The notes under the pieces: generated by a model
The model's input: the letters and a program-made list of their open reading frames with translations, nothing else
What the model was told of the DNA's origin: nothing
The model's database searches: none
Shown: piece after piece, positions 9,990-22,055 of the stretch
How the letters are laid out: the number at the start of each line of letters is the position of its first letter
How positions within the stretch are numbered: position 1 is the first letter of the stretch
Position numbers and translations under genes: made by a program
Assembly (NCBI RefSeq): GCF_040954645.1
Contig: NC_092806.1
Coordinates: forward strand, 147,836,429-147,900,428
Reading direction: 5' to 3'
Length of the DNA stretch: 64,000 nucleotides
Source: Diabrotica undecimpunctata
Lineage: Eukaryota; Arthropoda; Insecta; Coleoptera; Chrysomelidae

Positions 9990-12350
9990 CAAATGAACGT
10001 TGCGCGATTTTTTTCTATTATTTATCCGTTGCGTTAGGAAGGTATATAAGCCTATACCGAAGACGCAATATAGGCCCGTGGGAAGAACCGTTTACAGAGC
10101 TATAAAAGCTCCCAAAATCCCTTTCAAACGAAGGTTTAATTTCAAAAAAGCGAACTGGGCAAAATTTGCTGATGAATTGGAAACACAAGTGAAAATATAG
10201 TCCCGATCCCCAAAAACTATGACGCGTTCACCAAACTTGTAAAACGAATCTCATGCAAACACATACCCAGAGGATGTCAACAACATTACATATCTGGTCT
10301 GAACGATGAAGCAAAAGACATTATGACAAAGTACACCGAAGAATATAGTAAAGACCCATTTAGCGAAGTTACTGCAGAGATAGGGGAGAGACTGCAGCAA
10401 ACACTAAGTGCCTCCAGACAACAACGGTGAAGCGAGACTTCAAGTAAAATGGATATGACGCATAGTAGTAAGCAAGCTTGGAATATGATCAAAAAACTTA
10501 ATGGTGATCCCACAGAGATGAAAGAGCTATGTGCAATAACGCCAAATCAGATAGCCCACCTACTGCTTCTGAATGGCAAAACAAACAATCGTTGCAAAAC
10601 GCCAAAGATTGCAAGAACTCAAGACCAGGAAACGACTCTCTTGCGAAACTCATTTACCATCGAAGAGCTCAAAAATGGTATTGAGTGTATGGAAAATGGA
10701 AAATCACCTGGAGTGGACGAAATCCGAACAGAGCAGATAAAACACCTCGGGCAAAAAGCGAGACAAGGGGTGCTCGATCTATTTAACATATATCGCTCTA
10801 CCTACCAGATTCCAAAACTGTGGCGTAAATCAAAAGTAGTAGCCCTTCTGAAACCTGGAAAAGACCCTAAATTACCGAGTAGCTACCGTCCGATATCCCT
10901 GCTATGCCATTTGTATAAATTGTATGAACGCCTCATTTTAAACTGCATCCAGGAAAAATTAGATGCAAAACTAATCCCACAAGAAGCAGGCTTCAGACCA
11001 GGTAAATCATGCACAGGCCAAGTGCTGAACCTAACAGAATACATAGAGGAGGGATTTGAGCAGAAAGAGATAGTGGGAGTAGCCTTGATAGACCTCACAG
11101 CGGCCTATGATACGATAAACCACAGAACCCTGCTAAGATCTATAACACTGTGCTTGACTACGACCTTGTAAATATCATTAGATCACTGTTGTGTAATAGA
11201 CGTTTCTACGTTTTGCTAAATGGAAAGAAGAGCAGATGGAGAACCCAAAAAAATGACCTACCTCAAGAAAGCGTTCTGGCTCTGTCCTTATTTAACATCT
11301 ACACCAACGACCAACCAATGCACCCTCAGACTGAGAGTTTTGTCTACGCTGATGACCTTGGTATAGCCGTAAAGGGGAAAACGCTCACACAAGTAGAGTC
11401 GACAATGGAAGAGGCTTTAAACATGATGTCAACTTACTACAAAAAAAACTCATTAAAGCCAAACCCTACTAAAACCCAAGTATATGCATTTCATCTCAAC
11501 AACCAACTGGCGCATGTAAAGCTGAATGTTTCTTGGGAGGGACAACGCTTGAAACATACTGATAGGCCCAAATATCTTGGAGTAGTACTAGACCGGTCAC
11601 TAAGGTATAAATTCCACTGTCAGAGCACAAGACAAAAGGTTTCTACGAGAAACAACCTTCTCTGGAAACTTGTAGGGAGCAAGTGAAGTGCAAACCCCCA
11701 GGTCTTGAAGGCAACAGCTGAGGCCTTATGTTTCTTAACAGGGGAATATGCTTGTCCCGTCTGGGGTAGATCTAGACACGCCCAACAAGTCACCACGGCG
11801 TTAAATGAAACATGCAGAATAATTACCGGTTGTATGAAGCCTACCCCCCTTCCCCTACTGTACCGGGTAGCTGGATTCTCATCACCAGATGACCGTAGAT
11901 GCGCCTCACAATATGTGAAGAAGTTCAGGCAAACTTTCGATGAAAGGCACCAATTATACGGGTTTGGCGAACCGCCAGGAATCAACCGACTTGAATCAAG
12001 GAAAAGGTTTATGAGAAATGTCAGCGTCGAACCACCCAAACTGTTTCTCCTACATCCAGAACGACCTAATGGAATGAACCTGGACTGGAGAACCTGGCGG
12101 ACACTGAATCGCATACGCACAGGTGTTGCCCCTGTAAAACAGAACCTCATTAAATGGGGCATCAAGACAGACAGCGACGCACTTTGTGAATGTGGGGAAA
12201 TACAGAACGTGGAGCACTTGAGAGTATGCAGACTTTGCCCATCACAGTGCACCCTCGATGATTTATGGCTCGCAAATACAAAGGGTGTAGACGTAGCCCG
12301 ATATTGGGCAGAAAAACTGTAGTCGGATCCAGACACGAAAAAGTAAAGTT
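9990..12350 (+). mobile_element. Jockey/CR1-superfamily LINE, 5' truncated
   Basis: Sequence from about 10025 to 12340 forms one continuous LINE coding region, lacking ORF1 and endonuclease. It lies between the inverted repeat arms at 9595-9885 and 12970-13290, so it probably inserted in, or was carried with, that larger structure. I could not find a convincing target-site duplication. Confidence 0.8.
10020..12321 (+). pseudogene. LINE reverse transcriptase with C-terminal domain, frameshifted
   Basis: In order I see a pre-RT linker (FNFKKANWAKFADELETQV; VKRISCKHIPRG) and fingers (WRKSKVVALLKPGKDPKLPS, SYRPISLLCHLYKLYERLI). Motif A follows (VALIDLTAAYDTINH), then the PQ box, the FVYADDLGIAV palm motif, the thumb (RPKYLGVVLDRSL), and a C-terminal domain with CECGEIQNVEHLRVC zinc-knuckle-like spacing. 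Breaks: a frameshift near 10197, TGA at about 10427, a frameshift near 11120-11150, and TGA at about 11684. Both TGA codons stand where relatives have Trp (QQR-W-SET and GSK-W-SAN), as expected from single G-to-A changes. The GESV/PQG box is altered to PQES. It is inactive but moderately young. Confidence 0.85.
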
Positions 12351-12969
12351 CTATTATTTACGATTCTCGTGAGATCAATAAAATTTATTACCTTCAGTGA
12401 CCGGTCGTAGTAAAATTTCTATTTTTAGAGACCAATCTTCAAAATCTATAACATGAAATTTTAATTTGAGTTGTGTGAAAAAATATGAGGCATTTGAAAA
12501 ATGACTAAAAACCAAAGAATTTAAACTTTTACATTACAAACAATTAGACGTCACGGGAAGTGCCTCCAAGAAGATGGTTTTGGGTGTACTTCGTAGCAGA
12601 AGTTGGGTACTTTTGAAAAACGTACTAGTGTAATCAAAAAAGAGCAGTTTTAAATGTTTTAGATCGTTTAATATAAAAGTTTAAATTCAGCGTTTTTTAA
12701 ACTTATTTCAAAAGCTTCACATTTGTTGTCAAAATTCCAAACAACAATATCATGTTATATGTTTTAAAGATTTGGCTATAGTAATTAAAACTACATAGTG
12801 GTCGCTCAATGAAAAGAATAAATTGTAATGATCTCATGAGAATCATAAAAACTGGTAAAAATCGGTTATTTATTTAACACATTTATAAAAACTGAGTTTA
12901 TTTGCGGCAAAATACAAAAATTACATACGAAAGCTGCACTCTTTATTTTCAAAACGCATCTTTATTTTT
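12351..12969. other. Gap between LINE and right inverted-repeat arm
   Basis: No ORF or RNA recognised. The sequence may be the interior of whatever element the inverted arms belong to. Confidence 0.4.
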
Positions 12970-13290
12970 GTCGATAAAATACTCGGACCAAAAGATATTT
13001 AATTTTTACCGTCATTGATTACGTAACATTGATTTCGCGCGCGTAACTGACATTCAAAATCGCCGATCGCTTCAGGCGTTGTTTCTGAGGGACGGTTCAT
13101 TTTACACAAAAAAATTTAATAAATATTTTGGTTTACAATTATCTTAGCTACATTTTTTATGTGAAACATTTTTTCTATGGTAGATTCTTGATAAATCGAT
13201 TTTTTTTAGTTTTCCCCCCTATACGAGGGAGGTTTTAGGAAAAAAAGCGGAGGTAAAAGAGGTAGACTTTTTTACATTTATTTTGGGGTC
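12970..13290 (+). repeat. ~290-bp inverted repeat, right arm
   Basis: Inverted partner of 9595-9885. It runs directly into the pogo-like coding fragment at 13303, while the left arm diverges at the matching place. The homology might therefore be the non-coding or intronic part of two pogo-like copies rather than true transposon termini. Confidence 0.7.
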
Positions 13291-13302
13291 CTACCTTCTA
13301 CA

Positions 13303-13700
13303 GTACCTTCTACATCAGGTATTTCACAAGTAAGGAAACGCGGTAAAAAATTGGCTACAGTACTTACTAGCCCAGTGAATTTGGCGATACGCAAAAATTT
13401 AGATGTTAAAAAGAAAGAAAAGGAATAAAGAGTCTCTGGAAAAAAAGTCAAGAAACTCAAGAAACAAAATAAGATATTTTGTGAGTCATCTTCTTCCGAA
13501 GACTCTGACGATCATATGGAAATTACTAAAGACTCTAGTGATGATCTACAAGATGAAACAAATTGTGAATGTGCCGGCTGTGGGGAAATATATTCAACCA
13601 CATTGAAACAAGAAGACTGGGTACAGTGCGTGCATTGCAATTCTTGATTTCATGAAAACTGCTCAAAATATGTAAATTTATATAATATATGTGAAAAAGT
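13303..13700 (+). pseudogene. Pogo/Tigger-type transposase C-terminus with PHD-like zinc finger
   Basis: One frame reads through a Lys-rich linker, an acidic Ser/Glu/Asp stretch (CESSSSEDSDDHMEITKDSS) and a Cys-rich finger: CAGCGE, then EDWVQCVHCNS, then FHENCSKY. This tail is typical of insect DDE transposases of the Jerky/Tigger group that end in a PHD/RING-like finger. The conserved Trp between CNS and FH is a TGA stop here, and a TAA interrupts the linker near 13427. The catalytic DDE domain is absent upstream. Which family member it came from is uncertain. Confidence 0.65.
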
Positions 13701-13739
13701 ATTGGCAAAAAAACGTGCCAAATAAAGTTTATGATCGAG

Positions 13740-14800
13740 ACATATTACCTTTATTGTCCGAGTCATCTCACCCTGACACAGCGGGTGAGTTGGCCTTTTA
13801 CAATTTTTTGTATTTTGATGTTTACTGTTTTTGTATGTAAGTATTAGGCTTAACCAACTCCGTACAATTTCTTCTAATGGTATTTTAATATAAATATATA
13901 AATATTTTAGAGCGTAGACTTTTTTGTGCTAAGATACAGACAGTCAACAAAATGTGAGCCATCTCTCCCGGACTTATCCTAAATAAAAAATGTGAGTACT
14001 AAATACCAATGTTAATTAAAATACCCATATCTCCCAATAGAATCGAAGTATAATTGATCAAAATAGCAACTTTGAATATAGGAATCGCCGAGTGCAGGAA
14101 GTTAACCGAGAAATAAATAAATCCACAGGCAAACGATTTGACCGGATACTATATTCATGAAACCACGCAAATTTTTATTTTTGCGGGCCCCGACTTCAGC
14201 CAGGCAACACATCAAATTTGTTTTACGATATTAGGGGTGTTGTACTAAAATGATGAATGACTTGTGGACATGTGTAAGTAATAAATTGGAAATTAGGCCA
14301 TGAAATACGCTTGCTTTAAAGTTGAGGGGATAATCTGTTAATTATTGAGTGGTTTTATATTTTTTACTGGTATTTATTGAATACATTAATTTTAGTAGAA
14401 TCTGTAAACAAGTAATTATTAAAAAGATTATGAGTTGGTTTTATGAAATACGCCGGTGAATATAGACATTAAAAATAACAACAAGTAGTAATCCCGGAAA
14501 GCAAAATATTGGTGAAGAGACGGAGCTTACCATTACAAATAAAGTTTTAAATATCCCCATCGATCGTATGTATATTACAAAAGTTATTCGGGGTCAAAAT
14601 TTGAGGTTTTTTCGATTTTTCTCGAAAACGGTAAGTTTTATCAAAAATAAACATTTAATCAAAGTTGCAGATCGTCAAATTCTCTACAAAAATGGTTTTC
14701 ATGATTTTTTTCCTAAGAGTTACCATTCCTGAGGTCTCGCGATTCTAAAAGTCTGTACTTGGCGCGTTTTTTACTCATAATTGTGCGGTTGACCCTCGTT
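13740..14800. other. Non-coding, probably repeat-derived
   Basis: Near 13755-13785 there is an imperfect inverted motif (TCTCACCC...GGGTGAG). The region 14560-14770 (TTTTTCGATTTTTCTCGAAA and flanks) has the look of transposon untranslated sequence seen in insects. This is an impression only. No gene supported. Confidence 0.35.
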
Positions 14801-14801
14801 T

Positions 14802-15020
14802 CTAATACTCAATAATTTGGTTATTAAACTGATCAAGTAATTTTTCACATATTTTGTAATCTTCTTTAATATTATAGTATGAAAGAATGTGATTTAGGAT
14901 ATTTTCAACGGTAATAATAAGATTTACTGCTCTCGTGTAAGCATGTCCATTAAGCATTTTCTCTAAAGATTTAGGTGCATAAACTTCAGCGAGTATTTTC
15001 TTTAAATCACCTCCTTGCAT
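14802..15020 (-). pseudogene. Fragment of an unclassified mobile-element-type protein
   Basis: A 72-codon frame has the segment MLNGHAYTRAVNLIITVENIL, which resembles a conserved block (GHAYxRAVRAH) I associate with large unclassified arthropod transposon proteins. Nothing upstream or downstream extends it. I cannot name the family, and chance similarity remains possible. Confidence 0.3.
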
Positions 15021-15029
15021 AATATAACC

Positions 15030-16280
15030 GATTGCTCCAAAAATGACACAAGCAAATAAAATCTTTCTAGTCTTAGAAATTATATTCTTTGATACTTCAG
15101 ATCTTCAGGATACAATCTCGCGAGCTTTCTTATACAGAGGTTGATGAAAAGTAAGTATACATACTTAGTGGTTATAACGTTTAGCATTCTATAAAGCCCA
15201 AAGTAAAGTTGTATATATTGTATTGTAATTACTTGCTACCTTCTTTAAGCTTTTTTTGTAAGAGCTTATCCAAAAATAGCTCCCTGTGGTATTATATCTT
15301 ATTCTGCAGTAAGTGGTTGGGAGGGGATTGCGAAAGGGTGTGGGAAACTGATCTTTACCCCTCTGAAAAATCGCCTAGTTCCGACCCTGTGAATGTGTAC
15401 ATTAACGTTAACATTAACGATAACATTGTTTAAAATTATACAAAATATGGAATGGAATTTATAACAAATTCGATGCTCATGAATATTTTATTTAAATACT
15501 GGAGAGAGCTTCAATTACATTTTATATGGCTTATTTGAAAGCCCCTTAAAACAAACATAAAGGTAACTAAATAACAATGTTTGTTTTATGTTTATGATTC
15601 TAGATATGTGCCTTTTAGCCATTACCGTAGAACATAAAAATTAACATTATTACGAGAGACAGGTAAATGTTTTTATTTTGCCGGCAATAAAGAAGTAATA
15701 ACCCTACTTCATTTTGTTTCATATGACTTTATTTAAGAGTATAAATTTCAGTTGTAAATTATAATTATCACGGTTTGTTAATAACGAACGTTTTATTGAA
15801 ATGGGAAACATTAAACTGTATTCAGTAGAAACACCTTTACAGGCAAGGTGTGAAAGTCAAGCAACCTGGTCGTGATAAAACGTAGTTCAAAAAAATTAAG
15901 AAAAAAAAACTGTATAAATATAAAGACAAGAAAATAGATCTGACACAGATCTTTAAAGCTATAAGGTTTGCCAAAAGAGTCATAAAAACGACGAAGTACA
16001 TTGACAGGTTATTACATGAATAATTTTACACAAATTCAGTTGAACTAACGAAGACTTTAACATCCATGGTCACCAAAATAACAAACGAGGAAGTTGTGAT
16101 GATCGCGCTTAAGGTTTCGCCTCTTCAAGGAATGGCTGCTCCCTTTTTTGCGGAAGTCTCGATTTGGGGCTATATAAAGAGTAGACTAACGTGGAATGTT
16201 AAAACGTTATATGAAGCAGAAAAACTTAGAAACCGCTTATTTGAAATGGACAGACAGCGATAATTTTCACATTATTATTA
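15030..16280. other. No gene clearly recognised
   Basis: A short GC-richer stretch at 15310-15390 has no recognisable content; TTAACGTTAACATTAACG near 15403 is a small tandem motif. A plus frame at 16066-16263 includes FFAEVSIWGYIKSRLT, reminiscent of mariner-type WGYxKSRV endings. It is not supported by neighbouring motifs. Confidence 0.35.
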
Positions 16281-16289
16281 TTAACTTAT

Positions 16290-17760
16290 TATACTCAATA
16301 CTTGCAAGCTTCAAAGAATCTGTGGCAATATATACTGATGCTTCCAATTCCAAGAATGGTGTGGGATGTGCTTTTTATAATCTCCTTCAAAAATATGATT
16401 TATACTTACAAACTGGATAAAATATTTTTTATACTTAGTGCTGAAGCTATTGCAATCTATGAAGCTTTGACATTTTTAACAGAGTCTACAATTGATTCTC
16501 CAATAATTATATCGGACTCCCTGTCTGTTTAAATTCCTTGGTTTTAGCTGATTACCCAAAAGTTACTCCTCCAATTATATCATACATGCAATTAAAAAAC
16601 GGATTTTAGTACTAAAAAAGTTAAAAAAAAAACATTAATTTTGTATGGGTTAAAGCACATATCGGTCTCGAGCATAACGAGTATGTAAATATGCTGGCAA
16701 AAAAAGTGTGAAAAATGGTTTGACCAATGAACTACCTGTTTATAGCCAGTACATAGCTGTTACACAACATACTTTTATACCAACCCTTCTAGATACTGCA
16801 GTATACAAATTCAAATACCGAATAAAACGTGGTTTCAGCCATATAATTATTTAAGAAAATATATCACAACTGTAACACGTCTTAGATTTGGCCACGCCTG
16901 TTATCCCACACATCTACATAAAATTCATGTTCTCGAAAATAATCATTGTCAAAATTGTGGCAAAAAAGGTGAAAATCATATTTTTTTCGAATGCCAAACA
17001 CATAAGAATGAAACAGATCACTTTATTCAACAATTACATGATTTTAATATATACAGGCCTTGTTTAATGTCCTTAGTCTTTTAACTTCTTCTTCTTAAAG
17101 TGCCCTCTCCTCAATGGAGGTTGGCTACTACAATTTTAAACTCTTCTCTATCTTCAGCTGTTCTTATTAGCTGTTCAAAATTTAGCCCTGTCCATTGTCG
17201 GATGTTTCTGAGCCACGATAGTCTTTTCCTTCCTAGGCCTCTCTTTCCCTCGATTTTTCCTTTCACTATAAGTTGGGCATATTGGTACTTATTATTTCTC
17301 CGTATGTGGCCTAGGTATGATGTTTTTCTAACTTTTACTGTGTTAAAAAGTTCTCTTTCCTTGCCTATTCTATGCAGCACTTCTTCGTTCGAGGTATGCG
17401 ATGTCCATGAAATTTTGAGTATTGTCCGGTAGAGCCACATTTCAAAGGCCTCCAATTTATATACGGTTGATGTTTTAAGGGTCCACGTTTCAACTGCATA
17501 TAGAAGAGTCGACCAGACGTAGCATTTTGATAAACGTAGTCGAATTTCGAGTTTTATTCGAGAATCACAAAGCAGTTTTTTAATTTTTTCGAAAGATTTT
17601 TTGGCCTGTTCTATTCTCTTAGCTAATACAAGATAATTTAATTAAAGCGCCATTAAAAGAGATAATAAAAAAAATTGGACTATATTATGTATACCGTTTT
17701 TTGAATACGTTTTCGGTCATTAAATATTTATGTTTGAGGTATTAGTCATGTTGTAACTGG
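16290..17760 (+). pseudogene. RNase H and C-terminus of an I-clade-like LINE, interrupted
   Basis: Frames switch, but the order is right. AIYTDASNSKNGVGCAF holds the first RNase H Asp, SAEAIAIYEAL the Glu and IIISDSLSV the second Asp. WVKAHIGLEHNEYVNMLAKK has Asn where the last Asp is expected. Then follow RLRFGHACYPTHLHKIHVL and a CCHC-type finger (HCQNCGKKGENHIFFEC). The tail seems to continue after the foreign 17077-17640 piece (APLKEIIKKIGLYY near 17650). RNase H would remove template RNA during reverse transcription; this copy is dead. Confidence 0.7.
17077..17640 (-). pseudogene. RTE-like LINE 3' fragment with AAG-repeat tail
   Basis: A continuous minus-strand frame encodes the end of an RTE-type reverse transcriptase: WSTLLYAVETWTLK, LEAFEMWLYRTILKISW, then YLGHIRRNNKYQYAQLIVKG and GRKRLSWLRNIRQWTG. 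After the stop codon comes GGGCACTTTAAGAAGAAGAAG at 17080-17100, the same tail type as the LINE ending near 29175. It is 5' truncated at about 17640. It sits inside the RNase H LINE, so it is the younger of the two. No target-site duplication is evident. Confidence 0.8.
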
Positions 17761-17819
17761 CTGATTGACACCTAGTTTATGCCAATAAAAAATAGACAGA
17801 CTCGATATCTCTATCAACT

Positions 17820-19260
17820 CATATCATGAGTTTACCAACTTGTATCAGATGCCTTAGATATGATAAAAAAACACGAACTATTATATGGAACTTCAAAGCC
17901 AAAGTAGTATCAGAAAGTACTCGTAATATTATCGAAAAGTTTGGTCTAGGACAACGAATTGAAAGATGAGAACGGTTAGTGCTGTTATACCAAGATAAAA
18001 AATTTGTAATTAGGAATACATGGTTTCGTCTACCAAAACATAGACTAAATACCTAAAACTCTCTAAGTGATCAAGAATACAATGTTGTAAGAAATTTAAT
18101 TGGTTCTGTAAAAGTCAATAAAGGATTTAAAAAACTGCATCAAATTGGTCAAGACTTATCCAAGTGATAACATTTGATCAGACCATACTCTACTGTGTTC
18201 TATAATCATTGGGCTAAAGTGAGTGTGTAACAATCAAAAATCCTCCAAAATATCACTAGATACACTCCAAGACCCATCCACTCTTAATAAGATTTCTCAG
18301 GAAGTTAACAAGTTCTACAAAATTAAAATAGAAGATACCAACAACATAGATAATTGCTGGAAACAAATGAAAACAACAATAATTATTGCATTAAAAAAAT
18401 CCTTTAAGACAACCAACAGGTCAAAATGACTGTATGATACAAGGCATCTTAGATCTAATGGACGTCCGTAGGCGAATACAAATCCAGAAATAGAAAAATA
18501 CAATAAAATACGAAAAGATATCCGAAAAAAAAGAAGCAAAAGACCGATGGTTATAAGAATTCTCTTTAGAAAGAGAAACTGGGGCAACAACACGACAGCT
18601 TCTATTTGCATAAGAAACTAAAAAAGTTAACAGATAAAAGCAGAATTTACAGGCAACATATATTACAAAACTCTGGTGGAAGAATTTTAAGTAATCTTAA
18701 AGAGCACTGTACCGAATGTTAAAATTACGTAATAGAATTATTTAAAGATAACCAAAGAATCTACCAAGAAATAAAATCTAACCGAGATACTGTCCCGCCG
18801 ATTCTAATCTTAGAAATTTAAAAGGCCATTGACCAAGAAAAATGAAGGAAGACCTTTGGTCCTGACGAAATACATGCAGAATTGTTACAACTATTAGATG
18901 ATGAGATTCTTGCGATTATCACCCCAAGATATGCAACTGCAATAAATTACCAGACTGGTTAAAATCAATATTTACAGCTATTCCGAAGAAATGGAATTCC
19001 AGACAGTGTAGCGAATATCGACTTATCAGTTTAATGAGTCAAATTTTTGTAAAAATATTAGTATGGTTACTCGTGAGGCTTTTTTTGCATGCGAACAAAC
19101 TTACAAAAGAGCATTTAGAAAATAATATTTACGTAAATAAAGGTAGGATAAAAGATCAGTTGAAAGAGCCAGAACTCGTGGCTAAAAGACCTGAGGAGAT
19201 GGTTTGACCTATCATCTACAGAAATCTTTAGTGATACAATTTCCAAAGCTACAATGAACA
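17820..19260 (+). pseudogene. Degenerate RTE-like LINE (endonuclease end through RT, internally deleted)
   Basis: The endonuclease end is recognisable (IIEKFGLGQRIER, LLYQDKKFVIRNTWFRLPKH near 17930-18050), followed by linker sequence. RT fingers appear next (GRPxGPDEIHAELLQLLDDEIL in mixed frames near 18845-18910; PKKWNSRQCSEYR-like near 18980). The far end, near 19165-19250, reads TRWLKDLRRWFDLSSTEIF across a frameshift, a typical C-terminus of one RTE-like group. The palm motif is missing. Stops are frequent, so this is among the older copies in the window. Confidence 0.65.
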
Positions 19261-20637
19261 CCGTTGTGCTAAAAGCGTATAGTAAGCGATCGTGATATCT
19301 AGACGTCGCAAAAGTTACAATCGAAGGACAGACTCTGTTTGTAAAAGCTTACCTATTAATTAGAAAGAAATATAATATATTTTATTTTATAGATATTTTC
19401 TTTACTCATCTACTATGTACATACAAAATCACTTTTAAAATTACTCTCTCATTCTAACACAGAAAATACGCCTCTATTTTACTGCGTTTAGTATTGTTGG
19501 TATGACATAGTGTAGTAGTAAATCACTTGTTTTAATAAGTCGAAAATAAGATTTGTCATTGAGCACTTTTACCGCTGGTGTTAATTATTTTGGGAGCAGT
19601 TTTCCCAATCGAAGAAAAAATATTTCAACCTATCTTATGTGTGTAAGATTAGAAAAAGGTTCCGCACACTAAGAAATCCATTTGTTCATTTTCATTACAA
19701 AAGCTCAAACTGTACACAAATAATGTTCTGTAATTTTTTTTGTGTGTTTAATCGAGCTATCCTGACCCCAAATATAAATACCTTTTTGTTATTCATTGTA
19801 TTTTTTTTTGTTATACACCGAACCTGATCTTATTCGTAAAAGAAAGATTCAAACTATTGGAAAAATGTTCTAATGAGCTATCCACGTCGAGTATTCCTAT
19901 CACGCAAATTATAGGAAAAAAGACGACATTCACTTCTAAGAACACTAGTAGAAAACGCTCGAACCGAAAACTCGAAAGAAAATAAAAGCAATGAGAGGAG
20001 AGGGCTTCGTCCGTCTCTGGCCATTTTTCGTCGCTGTCGAGCGAAGAAGGGACAAACAAGTATAAAGTTCGTTTACTGGAAGCTAGTTTTGTGTTCTTAT
20101 TTAATTTCTGAAGTTTAAACACGTATGGTGTTTACGTTATTAAATTAGTAAAGTTTTGCAGTTGATTACACAAGAAACATAAAGTAAGCATAAAAGATCA
20201 CTTTATAATATTATGCAGTTAAATAAAACGTTTATACTTTTCAGAAAGTAACTTTCACACAAAGCTAATTATAGATGAGTTTAGAACATCTAAGTTTTAG
20301 TCTAGAAATAAAAAAAAACTTAATTATTTGTGATAATTAGAGCTCGAAAAATATGCAAAATGCATAATAAGTGCATATTTGCATATTTTGAATAGATTCT
20401 ATAAGTGTATATGCATTTATTAAAAGTGCTTAATTTCAAGTATTTCAATATGGGAAAACATCTGTGGGAACAAATAATGCAATAATTTACCGACGTAGTT
20501 ATTCCACGGAAATACCCCAAATTAGTATTAACATAATACAACAACAGACCCTACTGAGAGATAAGTCAATTGCCGTCATAAAATCAGTATGGTTTTCCCG
20601 AAAGCTTAACAATTTGTCATAGCTTATTTTTCTAAAA
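19261..20637. other. No gene recognised
   Basis: Near 20345-20410 an inverted pattern of TGCAT/ATGCA motifs (AAATATGCAAAATGCAT...ATGCATAT) occurs. A relatively GC-rich block at 19975-20060 may be a promoter or untranslated piece of a mobile element. The 103-codon minus frame at 19811-20122 has no family. Confidence 0.4.
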
Positions 20638-20639
20638 TA

Positions 20640-22055
20640 CAGTGGGTGATCAAATTATTATGATCAGTCACAAAAGTTTTTCAAATTTATTTAAAAATTT
20701 GATAATAAAATCATATGCTGCTATACGATTAAGGTATGCCAATATATTTTGTCACTAATAACCTTACTTTTTTGACGTTTACAGCTCTAGAACTGTCAAA
20801 TTACGTGACAACATACACATTGTGGTGAATTTGCACTTGGAGTTTACAACTGAATTTGTATGTTTTTGTATTGTTTTTGAAAGATTAGTATTATTTTATC
20901 TTTGTAGAATGTTTTATTAATGTATTAGTGGTGATTGTGAGTGAAAAAAACTATCAGTTTTAATTTTAAAGACATTTTCAAAACATTTCGATTTTTGAGA
21001 AGAAAATCATAATGAGTAGGGCTAAAGACGTCCCTGTGTGTAAAATGGTGGAGATAAAGACACTTTTATTCAATACAAAGCTCAACCCCAACGTCAGATA
21101 GCTCAACAATGCCAAGTAGCGCAAGCAACAGTGAGCAGTATTAAGAAAAAAATTGATTCCAACAAACCTCTGACTCACCAGCGTACCCAAAAATGTGGCC
21201 GAAAGCGTGTCACTAGACCCATATATGAAAGAAAAATTATAGATATCTTCGTAAACAATAGAAAGAAGCCAAGAAGAATCCTCACGGGACTTATTCGTGA
21301 AGCTGGGATGCCAGTTTCTGACATGACAGTGCGCAGAAGGCTTGCTGAGCAAGGTTTCAAATCATGTCGCCCTGCCCAAAAACCGAAGTTGACCATTCTC
21401 AATGATGAAAAAGAGACTGGAATGGGCCAAAGAATACCAACCATTCACAGGTTTGTTTCTCCGATGAGTCTACAGTGGAGATACTCATGGATAAGTCGGC
21501 CTTCGTCCGAAGGCGAGTGGGTGAAATATATCACAAGGATTGCCTAGTGGAGCGAGTAAAGCATCCTCTCAAGATCATGGTATGGTCTGGGATCAGCAGT
21601 AAGGGCGCAGGGAGGCTGTGCATTATGAATGGAATAATGAATCAATATCAGGATATTGAAGTTCTGGAAAGAAAGCTCATGCCACAAATCAAAGACTGGT
21701 TTGGCGAATCGGAGGATTTTACCTTTATGTACGATTCAGTACCGTGCTATAAGGCAAAAACAGTAACATCTTACCTGGAAAAAAAGAAAATTAAAGTACT
21801 GAAGTCGTTAGGTAATTCCCCAAACCTCAATCCGATTGAAAATCTATGGGAGCTTATGAAGAGGGGGATTGCCCAGGAAACTTTCACAAATTAGCAGCAG
21901 TTAATTAAGAGACTCATTGCCACCTGGCACAGAAACGATAAAATAAAAGAAGATTGCCTGAGAAACATTCAAAGCATGTCAACGATGTCAACGAGGATCA
22001 AAGCTGTCATCGAAACTAAAGGAGGTCACACAAAATATTAAAAAAAATTGTTATT
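20640..22055 (+). mobile_element. Tc1-like DNA transposon, copy 1, 3' end lost
   Basis: It begins after a TA dinucleotide (20638-20639) with TIR CAGTGGGTGATCAAATTATT. The same terminus appears inverted at 55187-55213 at the end of copy 2. The 3' end is missing: homology with copy 2 stops at GTTATT (22050-22055), where the tail of a minus-strand LINE begins. Confidence 0.9.
21012..22041 (+). pseudogene. Tc1-like transposase (DDE), frameshifted
   Basis: From the ATG at 21012 the N-terminal helix-turn-helix DNA-binding region reads MSRAKDVPVCKMVEIKTLL. An extra base near 21080 then shifts the frame; copy 2 shows the expected spacing. The second frame carries KKKIDSNKPLTHQRTQKCGR and the Arg-rich linker, ending near 21440-21475 where bases are missing. 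The third frame has the catalytic part: FSDES (first Asp), FMYDSVPC (second Asp) and [11 protein letters not shown] (Glu). MYDSVPCYK differs from the usual MHDSAPCHK. A stop (TAG at about 21892) precedes the final helices. Cut-and-paste activity is not expected from this copy. Confidence 0.88.

Noticed and set aside
11620..12336. 238-codon minus frame
   Set aside because: Antisense to the LINE C-terminal domain at 11705-12322, which has clear family motifs.
16066..16263. Mariner-like ending (WGYIKSRL)
   Set aside because: A single short resemblance without catalytic motifs or termini; not enough to call an element.
19811..20122. 103-codon minus frame
   Set aside because: Phe/Ser/Leu-rich, no family and no support from context.
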